Source of the DNA: Anisus vortex
Taxonomy: Eukaryota; Mollusca; Gastropoda; Planorbidae
Assembly (NCBI GenBank): GCA_949126835.1
Contig: OX421499.1
Coordinates: forward strand, 8,945,026-9,009,025
Direction: 5' to 3'
DNA: 64,000 nt
This document shows positions 34,646 through 64,000 of this stretch, piece after piece. Each line of letters begins with the position of its first letter. The stretch's first letter is position 1. The position numbers were made by a program, and so were the translations under genes. The notes beneath the pieces are model-generated. The model was not told where the DNA came from. It searched no databases and worked only from the letters and a program-made list of their open reading frames with translations.

Positions 34646-35199
34646 TCACTCAGCCATAGCGGAAATAACACTCAGCCATAGCGGAAAAAACACTCAGCCA
34701 TAGCGGAAATACCACTCAGCCATAGCGGAAATAACACTCAGCCATAGCGGAAATATCACTCAGCCATAGCGGAAATACCACTCAGCCATAGCGGAAATAC
34801 CACTCAGCCATAGCGGAAATACCACTCAGCCATAGCGGAAATACCACTCAGCCATAGCGGAAATACCACTCAGCCATAGCGGAAATACCACTCAGCCATA
34901 GCGGAAATACCACTCAGCCATAGCGGAAATACCACTCAGCCATAGCGGAAATACCACTCAGCCATAGCGGAAATATCACTCAGCCATAGCGGAAAAAACA
35001 CTCAGCCATAGCGGAAATACCACTCAGCCATAGCGGAAATATCACTCAGCCATAGCGGAAATATCACTCAGCCATAGCGGAAATATCACTCAGCCATAGC
35101 GGAAATATCACTCAGCCATAGCGGAAATATCACTCAGCCATAGCGGAAATACCACTCAGCCATAGCGGAAATACCACTCAGCCATAGCGGAAATATCAT
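34646..35199. repeat. 22-bp tandem repeat, about 25 copies
   Basis: Unit contains 'cactcagccatagcggaaat' with a C/T variant in the last bases (ataccactc or atatcactc). Confidence 0.96.
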
Positions 35200-37136
35200 T
35201 TATTTGGTGTTGGCTTTCGTGTGTGCGTGGGTGTGTTGGAAAACGGAAAGACCATGCATTAATTCAAAGTTTGAAAACTCTTTTTTCTGACCAATCAAAA
35301 GTTCTTAAACTCATTAGGTGAGCACTCTGTAGTCACGTGCTACTCGCTGCTCCATTGGATAAGTCATTCTATTTGTAGTTCATACGTAGGTAAAACTGAA
35401 ATATTCCTTTCAGTGTCCAGTATATTTCCCTTGTATTTCGAGATACAGTCTTTAGATTGGGAGAAACACTCCACTTTGAAATAGAGCCAAAATATATCCA
35501 AAAATAACATAGCCAAATGAAATATGGCTAAATGAAACATAGCCAAATGAAATATTGATAATAAATAAATAGATCCGAAATGTGCAAATTGTTAAAGTGG
35601 ATGTTCTATTTTATGAGAAACAGTGGTCTTGATTCAAGAGCGCTAGATTGCCGTTACAAAGGTCTTGTGTTTAAATCCAGGTATAAGGAGAAAAGTTGTG
35701 TTGTTCAGGGTTCTATTTATCAGGCTCTGATGTAGTTGGAGAGAGAGAGAGAGAGGAGTAAAGGCTGCAGAGCACTGTAATGGCCACACAGTCCCCGTGT
35801 GTGACGTTACCAAGTAAACTGGTAAACCTTTCTTCACTTGCCCTAGTTGTCACAGGTGTCTGGAAGTCAGTGGTAGGGAAACTTCGAACACGACAGCCAG
35901 TTTGTAAACATTGGCAGTTCGATATGATCTCTGTTGATTATCTGTTATCCGTTTGTGTGAGCTACAATAGTCATTTTCAAAAGTACTGATAAGCAAAAGT
36001 GCCGCTAGCTAAATGTCATGGCAAACACGTATGGACAATTTAATATCCAGGAATACTATACTAAGCGATGTTGTGTTTTTTGAAGGCACATCGGCAAGTT
36101 GATAGCAATGGATCAGTTCCCTCTATATACGAGCACTCAATGACTAGTTAAGACTGACTTTGTGCATACAAATAATAATGTAAAAATGCTGCACTGTTGC
36201 AAACTAGCAATGTGGCATAGAAATATGTGAAGACACAAACAGTGGACATTGTTTAGTTTCCTTTTCAGTTACGCAAAAAACAACAACAACAACACCGGAA
36301 TCGCCAGAGAAGTCTCCGGATTGTGGGAATCCTAATGATAACACTCAGTGTATTTCGCTTACGTTGCGTCATTTCATCGGCGACGATCTGGACCTTGCAG
36401 GTTGTTGTGTTTCTGGAAAATCGAGGGAGAGAGAGAGTGTGTAGCACGTCTTGTGGCTGGGCAGCGGGCTGTTTCCTGAACACAAGCTTTTAATTGGTAC
36501 TTTTGGCCTTATTATATTAAGGTCATTAAACATCAGAACTGTGTCAATGGCCAACTGACAGTGTATATCAAGTTTAGATAAATCCAGTGTTTTTGGTTAA
36601 CATTCTTTTTGTGTGTTTGTGGAAGTTGTCAGAATATTTCACTTCGTTAAAATTCTAGATTCGAATTAACTTAAGGAACCAATGGCACCATTTCACACAA
36701 CAATGAAGACAAACTAATTTGGAAATATTAGACCACGGTTAAGACCCATTGGAAAAGAACCAAAAAAATAGCCAAAGCATTGTCACATGACACACATAAG
36801 GTTTGGGATAATAAACCAAGGCAGATGCCTACTGATCCAGAGTTGCTGTCACAGTCTTAGGGATTCCCTATTCAATCAACGCATAACGCATATCAGCTTG
36901 CGGTTAGCATTACTGTGTAATTTGTTTGCTGCATCTTGATTTTTCAAGCTTTTTGCCGCCCGCCCCTCCCTTTTTTTCCCCTTAATCCTTACTCAGGCAG
37001 CACTGTCTGCTTCGAACACGTCTGATATGAACGACGCTTTTATTTGCATTTCGAAATCTGTAGCTCACTGGAAATCAAATACTCAGTGAAAGTAGTACAT
37101 AGCTCTTTTTGTATTTTTAGCACACGAAAAAAAAAC
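35200..37136. other. Intergenic between the two genes, no exon recognised
   Basis: Includes a degenerate SINE-like stretch at about 35630-35800 with a B-box-like 'gtcttgtgtttaaatcc' and 'taaaggctgcagagcactgt', and a short (GA)n run at 35742. Otherwise nothing recognisable. Confidence 0.5.
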
Positions 37137-37142
37137 TTTATT
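37137..37142 (-). terminator. Candidate polyadenylation signal of the Neto-like gene
   Basis: Complement AATAAA about 155 bases past the stop codon at 37299. The sequence is AT-rich, so chance occurrence is possible. Confidence 0.4.
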
Positions 37143-37298
37143 CAAAATCACATTTCCTTTTGAAGCTCAATGTCTTGACAAGTTGAACTTTTGAAATAAG
37201 AGGCATCCACAAAGTCTGACGTCCAATGTGGCTAATTTGATTGGACTATATTTCTATATACTGGCAAATTGTCCTGTAATTGTTTGTTGTTGTTGTTT

Positions 37299-57166
<19,868 letters not shown>

Positions 57167-57249
57167 CTGGGTAAGATAAAAACATTAAAACAAAAATTGA
57201 AACATCACGCAAATGCTTAAAATTAAAATATAACAATTTCAGCATAAAT

Positions 57250-57580
57250 GCAGTGGGGGCAGCGATTCTTCGATTGGGGCCCCAGTGTAACCATGAAGAC
57301 ATGGGAACAATCATCATGAGAAAAGGTGTTGGCGGTGGATTGGCCCGTGTGCTGAGAAGGGGGGGGATGGAACATCTGCATAACGGCCCTACAATGGTCG
57401 CCAGAGAGAAAAAAAGAAAGAGTGGGCTGCCAAAAGTAAACTGGCGCAGAACAGAAGAACAGGAACTGAGGGAATTCGGTCACTCCTGGGGTACAATCGG
57501 AATTGCTGCACGTGAACGACAAAGATGGAAAGACTTTGTTGCTGCCCTAAGCGCCAACGGCATTACGGGCAGTAAGTAAT
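57250..57580 (+). pseudogene. RTE-like LINE, C-terminal fragment
   Basis: One frame encodes LARVLRRGGMEHLHNGPTMV, then SGLPKVNWRRTEEQELREFG and ARERQRWKDFVAAL. This is the conserved C-terminus of LINE polyproteins of the RTE type. No RT domain remains. It is antisense to the Neto-like gene. Confidence 0.7.
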
Positions 57581-57794
57581 TTCAGTATAGATTTAAAAAA
57601 TAATTTTGAAACGTTCGCTGCACTAGGGAATATGACGGAAGTCAAATCCCTATGGGTCGAGCCTGTCGTGGTCATAAGCTGGCGTCACGTGACAACGGCT
57701 GGCACGCTGGCCGGTCACACCGACGCCAAGTGTGCTGTATCAAGATCACGTCAAGTTCAACGTTGGAATCAGGTTGTTTACCTAACTCCAAAAT

Positions 57795-58075
57795 ACATAT
57801 ACACGGCAGCGCATTCGGCTTGCGTAACTAAGGTCCTGGGTTCGAATCCTGGAAAAAGTTATGATTTTTTTATTTTTGTCCTTGGGTCTGAAGGTTGTCC
57901 CTGAGTCCACCCAGGTCTAATGAGTACATGACAATAGCTGGGGTAAAAAGTAAATGCAGCTGGGCATTGTGCTGGCCATACAATCCCATATTAAGCATTG
58001 CTCACGGAAACCGGTGAAAGTAATTTCACCGGCCCTACGGATTAATTTGATCCGACGGGACTACATTACTACTTA
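57795..58075 (+). mobile_element. tRNA-derived SINE
   Basis: Head 'cggcagcgcattcggcttgc' and B box 'gggttcgaatcc' (57838-57849), the family body from 57897, and a 3' end 'gatccgacgggactacatta' with an 'acttactt' tail. Confidence 0.85.
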
Positions 58076-59500
58076 CTTACACATACACAACACAACGAAC
58101 ACGTCATAACCTGCTATCGACCACGTGATCATTCCGCGACCAATCATCTCAGTCAAGCTGCAACAGCTCCCCCTCCCTCACACGCTAGCATCGTTCAAAG
58201 TTTAGATTATAGCCACCTAACGCCGTAATAATAACAATAACCTTGTCTATGGATACATTCATACGTTAAGCGTCGTCCATTAAAAACCTGAAATGCACAA
58301 AAATTGCGCAGGAACGAACGAAAAAAACATAGATCTTAAAAAAGACTTGTGTTCTGGAAAGTTCAGGTAAGAAACACAATATAAAAAATATCTCTCACCT
58401 TCATTTTACAACAAAGTAAACTTTCCAAAACGACAACAAAAAACAACAACAACTAAATCACCAGTACAAACACCATAAAACACCACAGCGCCACCATGAT
58501 GGAGAATAATGAATGTTTGCGAATAACTCGGTTTTTTTTTAGCCCATGAAATTTACGAATTTTTAGCTATGTGTACATCTTGATAGACATGCGCGTGATT
58601 TGTGTACAAGTTTGTTTTTGGTCTTTATTTATTGGGTGAGGGGGGAGCAGAGTGTTTAGCTTTTTAGTTCTTGTCTTTTTGTAACATTTTTATGCGGTTG
58701 TTTGTTTATGTGAATGTACATTAAAAAATGGAGGTTATAGGTCTGGTGAAGCTGTTTTTTCTAAATTGTTTACATAGAAACACGTTTAGTATAATTCATC
58801 CCCCCTGTCTCTCCCCTCTCCTCCTCCCATACCCCTCGTTTCTCTCCCACACTTTTCTGTTTCCTCGACCTTGTGTACATCCCAAGGAAACAATGCCTTT
58901 TAAATTTGATGCCTCGTGTTGGTGGAAAAGTTTATAGTGTGACGTCATCTAATGAAAGATGGAGCCTCTTGGAAAAGTTTATAGTGTGACGTCATCTAAT
59001 GAAAGATGGAGACGTACAACAAAAAAAAAACAACGTTAAAATAGTGTTGTTCTTTCTTAGGTTTTTTTTAAAATGAAATAGTAGTGACGAGGATAAAGGA
59101 AGGAAAAAAATGAATTTTAGTAGACTAATGGTAGTAAAAAAAAGTTTCCCGACCTTCCTCATTCCTTATACGTTACATCCACAGTAATCCACAGTAATCC
59201 ACTCACACACTCACACAAATCCACCTTTAAGTTAAGAAAAAAGATCCGTTTATCTAAGGCCTGCTTTAGGAACTATTAGGCCCTGGGCCAGTGTTTATTT
59301 CGTTACTGTGGCTTTAAGTTGAAGCTGTTTGTTGTAGTTGATGTTATTTTTTTTTTAATGCTACGAACAGCGATGCGTTTTAACCTTTACAGTCCCGGGC
59401 GCGTATATAGCGGAACTGAAGGCAGCATAGATAGAAGTAGGTCGGTACGGGAAGGGTTAAGACAAGCGATTTGCTTTTGGTAGAGCATTCTATTCTTTTC
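58076..59500. other. No exon recognised; tandem CRE palindromes
   Basis: 58924-59017 holds two copies of a 47-bp unit, each with a full CRE (TGACGTCA at 58940-58947 and 58987-58994). Otherwise AT-rich DNA with no recognisable gene; may be upstream DNA or first intron of the Neto-like gene. Confidence 0.5.
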
Positions 59501-59518
59501 TGATCGGCGGTTGACAAA

Positions 59519-59885
59519 ACTCAATAAATATGGCGGTAGTGATCGGGTATTGTCTAAACAACAATAAATAAGGCGGTAGTGATCGGGTATTGTCTGAACA
59601 ACAATAAATATGGCGGTAGTGATCGGGTATTGTCTGAACAACAATAAATACGGCGGTAGTGATCGGGTATTGTCTGAACAACAATAAATAAGGCGGTAGT
59701 GATCGGGTATTGACTGAACAACGATAAATAAGGCGGTAGTGATTGGGTAGTGTCTGAACAACGATAAATAAGGCGGTAGTGATCGGGTATTGACTGAACA
59801 ACGATAAATAAGGCGGTAGTGATCGGGTATTGACTGAACAACGATAAATAAGGCGGTAGTGATCGGGTAGTGTCTGAACAACGAT
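59519..59885. repeat. 40-bp tandem repeat, about 9 copies
   Basis: Unit contains 'ggcggtagtgatcgggtatt' and 'tctgaacaac'. Antisense frames of 100-200 codons across it are by-products. Confidence 0.95.
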
Positions 59886-59889
59886 TTGA

Positions 59890-61600
59890 CTTGACTTTCT
59901 TTAAGGCATTTAAATGCCAACGGGGAAACAACGGGAATTGGATTGGGGGGGGGGGGTAGCAGTATTGTGAGCTGTTTTATCTGAAACATTGTTCTTTATT
60001 TATTATTGTATTGTAAGCTATTTTACTTATTTTTTTTTGCGTAATAATAATCTCTCAGCGATATGTCTGGTATATGGCCCGGTGGTAAGTTAAGGAAGTG
60101 ACGTCAGAGTCCTGTGTTCTGTCTAGGGATGAATGGTGTGTTGTTTTGTTTGTAATCGCATAGATAGTGGTATCTGTATTTTTGCAATATTAAAATAATA
60201 ATAACGTTTAGAGCTATTTAATTGTATACTGAATTCTGAATTATATTACTCCAACAAGCAGGTCGTCCAAACTTCCCTATAATTTGTAAAAAAAAAAGAC
60301 ATAACAAAAAAGTAACAATTTCGGGTTTGCGACCCGACCCCACAATCTCCCAGTAAAAGTGTTCCAGCATGCCGACGATCAAGAGTGCCACATCTATATC
60401 TTTTTTTTTCCAGTGACTCCCAAAGTTTGCGCCCTCTGGCGCTCTGGCTGGCCGCAACGGCGTCTATACATGGTCGCAGCCGAGTATTGCGAAGGATTCC
60501 ACTATACTTAATTTGTTTTTCGATTCAATGTGGTACAAAGTGCCATCTTCGGCTTTGACTCAGTGGATGGGCGCCATGAGAATGTTTCTACTTCAAAAGT
60601 AACGCCTCCATTTCGAGGAAAGGTTGAGAACCACTGCCTGTATATTATATACATTGTTCGGCTATTTCTGTGCTGCTTTAGTCAAGAACAATTGACAGAT
60701 ATGTTTACTTTACAAAATCCTTTTCTCCATCCATAAGTAATGTAAACACACACACACACACTAGCTCACACACATGAACATGTGCCTAATGGCGTCTTAA
60801 AAGATTTCATTGTAAATTTTAAACTCCTTGTGAAAGGTGGAAAGGTGGGCGCTTGAGGGATGTATAGATTTCATTTTGATTCTGCAGGTAACATAAAATA
60901 CAATCTTTAAACATTTTCGTTGAGGAAGATGCCATCGTTTGTTGGTGGTGGGTTCGGATCCTCAGGGGAATAGAGTGGAATGAGTTACGTCAATGACGAT
61001 ATGAATGAGTCAAAATTTATGTAAAACAAAGGTCAAGCAATGATTGAAACTGAAACAGAAAGCTGGTCAAATGAGTAAAAAACGAGTCAAGATTCCACAA
61101 ATGGGCTACTGTTTGAGATGCGAGTCACGAGTCAAATGACATTAATAATGCATGGAGTGAGCCATAGAAATATTTAAAAAATTACAGTGAACCCACGGAG
61201 TCATATAATCAAATCGAAAGAGAAGGACTTTCAAATTATTTTCTTCTGGACACCATAATTAAGTCATTTCATATCATATTCACCTAACTGTATATTATAA
61301 CTACTTGTAAGATAACACGTTTTCGTACAATTGTTTAAGGATCACCGCATCTTCTCTATTAAGCGAGCTATTCAAATCACGTTTTTATCTCAGAAACAGA
61401 TTTTGAACAATCTCAGATTTGAAAACGTCTCAGATTTTGGCCAGTCTCACATTTGAAAACGTCTCAGATTTTGGCCAGTCTCACATTTCGAAAAGTCTGA
61501 GATTTTGACGAATTTCAGATTGGGACCAGTATCAGATCTGAACCTTTTCTCCAACAGAGAATTATCTCCTAAAATTATTTCCAGATTTTATCTGTTGGGA
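59890..61600. other. Intergenic or upstream DNA; possible hAT-derived MITE
   Basis: 60411-60638 has ends 'cagtgactcccaaag' and 'ggttgagaaccactg', hAT-like terminal repeats without a clear target duplication. A third CRE palindrome is at 60099-60106. At 61390-61530 a motif 'gtctcagattttggccagtc' is repeated irregularly. No gene seen. Confidence 0.45.
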
Positions 61601-61611
61601 ATCGTTTCCAT

Positions 61612-61935
61612 TTGTGTGTCTATAGGTGTGTCTGTCTGTCAGGGTGTCTGTGTGTTTGTCTGTCAGGGTGTCTGTGTGTTTGTCTGTCAGGGTGTCTGTG
61701 TGTTTGTCTGTCAGGGTGTCTGTGTGTCTGTCTGTCAGGGTGTCTGTGTGTCTGTCTGTCAGGGTGTCTGTGTGTTTGTCTGTCAGGGTGTCTGTGTGTC
61801 TGTCTGTCAGGGTGTCTGTGTGTCTGTCTGTCAGGGTGTCTGTCTGTCTGTCTGTCAGGGTGTCTGTGTGTCTGTCTGTCAGAGTGTCTGTCTGTCTGTC
61901 TGTCAGGGTGTCTGTGTGTTTGTCTGCTTGTCTGA
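61612..61935. repeat. 24-bp tandem repeat, about 13 copies
   Basis: Unit contains 'gtctgtctgtcagggtgtct'. It is open in several frames on both strands because of its length and composition; there is no evidence of a gene. Confidence 0.95.
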
Positions 61936-62344
61936 GTCTCTGTGCGTGTGCTTGTATGTGTGGGAATCTGCACTTTATTAAATCTATCAACAAAACAACA
62001 GCTCATGGTGCCTAGCAGACCGCGGTGCCGGTCAATCCGCTGACCATTGGGGGCGGTGCGTCGTACGGCCGAATGCTTAAACTAAAACGGCATGCCGAGT
62101 TCCAGCGGAGTCACCTGCGGGGCGCCGAGTGTTGACACCCCTGGACGGGAGTAACGAAGACCACATGTACTGGCCACCGAGTGACCTTTTGCAATAAATA
62201 GCGATGCAGTGCAGTAGCCACCCCTCCCCAACCCCTCTCCTTCATATGCCCTAGCTATGATTTTGCCCGCCCCACCAAATACATTTAGGGACATTGCGCT
62301 GGTGTTGAAATAATTTCTCTTTGGTAGAGAAAAAAAGATTGGAG

Positions 62345-63355
62345 GAGTTGAAAGTTGAATTGTTGAATTGTTGAATTTCCGGCTCATCAACATCGAAGGT
62401 TATATAGAGCCTTTTTGATAACGTTGTTGTCATTTTTCTCTTGTATCCATTTTATTGTTCTTATATCTTTAGATTTTGTTGTACAGTTGTATGTCTTTAA
62501 TATAGTTTATTATATGTTTTAGTTTAATTTTGCTGAAAAGTTCATGAAGAGTTCTACAGTAATAGAATTTACGTCGAATGTCATCAAATGTGTTACATTC
62601 CAACAAAATGTGAGACACTGTTAAGTTGGCATTGCAGAAAGCACACATTGGGGCCATTTCTCGTTTTAAGATAAACGAATGTGTTAGTTTCGTATGTCCT
62701 GTATGTAGTCTGCAGAGAATAACTGCGTCCTTTCGAACAAGTTGGCCTGTATCATGCCAGGTTTTTGAATTTTCCAAATACTGCAGTTTATTGAATTCGG
62801 TTTTCAAGAAGTTATTCCATGTTTGTCTTTCATGTTTAATTATTAAAGGTTTCAAGTCTCGATATGGTATTGGGATAATACTCTCTGATAACAACAGGGC
62901 GGCCTTAGCCTCTCTGTCAGCTTTTTCATTTCCATCTATCCCTGCATGACCAGGAACCCAACAGAAAACGACACGTTTGCCTCTTTCATATATTGATTGG
63001 TATTTTGTCAAAATGTCCAAGGCAGATATATTCCTGGTATTACAGTTTCCCATAGCAGTAAGACAAGATAACGAATCGGATAAAATAACAAAATTTTGGT
63101 TTTCTGATTCCTCTGCAATGTCTAATGCCAGGCATATTGCTAAAGCCTCTGCAGTATTTATTGAGATACTGGAATTATATTTTCTTTTTGTACTTGTATT
63201 TGAGGTAAGAGCAACCGAAGATGTCGCTGTATCATTTTTCGATCCGTCTGTGTATATTTGTACATAATTTGGGTATTTTTGTAGCACTTCTTGGAACATA
63301 TCCATGCAAGGATCCTTTTTATTTCTATTGTTATAAAGTTGCACCAATGCCCCTT
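62345..63355 (-). mobile_element. RNase H-bearing LINE (I/Nimb-like), 3' part
   Basis: The minus-strand frame 63347-62469 (292 codons) encodes an RNase H1-type domain with its catalytic residues: YTDGSK (Asp), INTAEALAICLAL (Glu), ILSDSLSC (Asp) and HAGIDGNEKADREAK (His/Asp). After it comes the C-terminal knuckle CAFCNANLTVSHILLEC and a stop at 62469. The 3' UTR holds 'gttgatgagccggaaattca' and an 'attcaacaattcaacaattc' tail ending near 62345. Reverse transcriptase and endonuclease are missing (5' truncation). The frame is intact, so the copy is young. I-clade elements of this kind are known from freshwater snails. Confidence 0.88.
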
Positions 63356-63399
63356 CCTGACCTTTTAAACTAATCTAGATTCCAAGGGAAAGTTTGAGC

Positions 63400-64000
63400 C
63401 CGTTGTGTTTTTATAAACTAATTAGATTTCCCACCCTCCTTTCCTGCTATCAATTACAAATTGTTTAGCCATCGTAATAAAACTACACTGGCACCTACAA
63501 GTCGTGACACTGAATTGTAATCGTAACTACAACTGCCCCACCTACACCCCTTCTTCAATTACCTCTCTCCTCCCATTCCGCATTTTTCCCTGAAGAAAAC
63601 ACATATACGCTCACCCACTTGCATAGATACTTTAATTGGAAGCGTCTCCAATAGCGCCTTAATGTCTATTTTGCTAAGGTTTAAGGACACCCTGAGGTCT
63701 GGCATGATTGTTATATTGTGGGAAGTTTAATCAATGTACTGTAATTAAGTAAGATTAATGTTTTCAAGCTAAACCCTGACTTAGCCCCGCCCACCTAGTT
63801 TTCGAACAAAGAGGAACGGAAATGTTGTTCTATTAAATAAACGACATTCTTACCAGACTTGTGTCTGTGTTTTTGGGAGTGGAAGTTTTTCCCCTAGTTA
63901 CGATTGGCTGTACCCTAACCAATGAGTACTTCTGGGTAATGAGAAGATAGACTTTAAAAAGCCATGTTTCTCCCTTCAGACTGGAGTTGAGTTTAAGTTC
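63400..64000. other. No gene seen; weak promoter-like features at the end
   Basis: Two CCAAT-type boxes ('gattggctg' near 63903 and 'accaatgag' near 63918) precede a TATA-like 'ctttaaaaag' near 63953. Evidence is weak. Confidence 0.25.

Noticed and set aside
58490..58545. A start codon in an excellent Kozak context (GCCACCATGATGG)
   Set aside because: It opens only about 17 codons, with no convincing donor or downstream exon on that strand.
59387..59989. Overlapping minus-strand frames of 100-200 codons
   Set aside because: They are three frames through a 40-bp tandem repeat, in which a three-unit period restores each frame. No gene-like features.
61505..62015. Cysteine-rich or Thr/Asp/Arg-rich proteins on either strand
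   Set aside because: Several frames on both strands are open at once because of the GTCTGTCTGTCAGGGT-type 24-bp repeat; this is a low-complexity artefact.

Overview
The window looks like nuclear DNA from a gastropod mollusc, most likely a pulmonate freshwater snail. It is AT-rich and intron-rich, and it is full of tRNA-derived SINEs, Jockey/CR1-, RTE- and RNase-H-bearing LINE fragments, hAT elements and minisatellites. The snail assignment is inferred from the mix of repeats and from the two genes; no species marker is present. There are two real protein-coding genes, convergent and about 19 kb apart. Neither appears as one open frame, so both were rebuilt from splice sites and phase.

Gene 1 (+, 4864-18085) is a homologue of ZNFX1, the NFX1-type zinc-finger SF1 RNA helicase of antiviral and small-RNA pathways. 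One 5.7-kb exon (10206-15930) carries the helicase and zinc fingers. Upstream lies an array of tiny exons of 36-42 nt. Each begins and ends in phase 2 and encodes a variant of a short Asn-Glu...Gly-Tyr-Arg-Asn motif. They arose by repeated duplication of a roughly 160-bp exon-plus-intron unit, and two decayed copies are still visible. Two downstream exons (17056-17147 and 17572-18085) finish the protein with a 30-residue tandem repeat. The joined model is 6,621 nt, exactly 2,206 codons plus stop.

Gene 2 (-, 57166 down to 37299, 5' end not found) encodes a CUB-CUB-LDLa-transmembrane protein with a long cytoplasmic tail. This is the architecture of Neto, the auxiliary subunit of kainate-type glutamate receptors. 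Seven exons join in phase, including a 30-nt micro-exon (52491-52520) between the two CUB domains. Its introns hold most of the satellites and a remarkable nest of mobile elements.

Layout: 1-4670, SINE end and two broken LINEs; 4835-18085, ZNFX1 with a SINE, a pair of MITEs and a 34-bp minisatellite in its introns; 18086-37298, intergenic, with LINE, SINE and hAT remains and 43-, 57- and 22-bp tandem repeats; 37299-57166, Neto; 57167-64000, no exon found, but SINE and LINE pieces, 40- and 24-bp tandem repeats, three full CRE palindromes and an RNase H-bearing LINE end.

The nest at 37968-44392 fills nearly all of one Neto intron. A LINE copy was split by a 5.3-kb hAT element, which itself received a SINE, a piggyBac-like element, an RTE LINE and a polyadenylated insertion of unknown kind. 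The LINE was also hit by a CR1-like LINE. Several steps are proven by target-site duplications and by paralogous empty sites elsewhere in the window.
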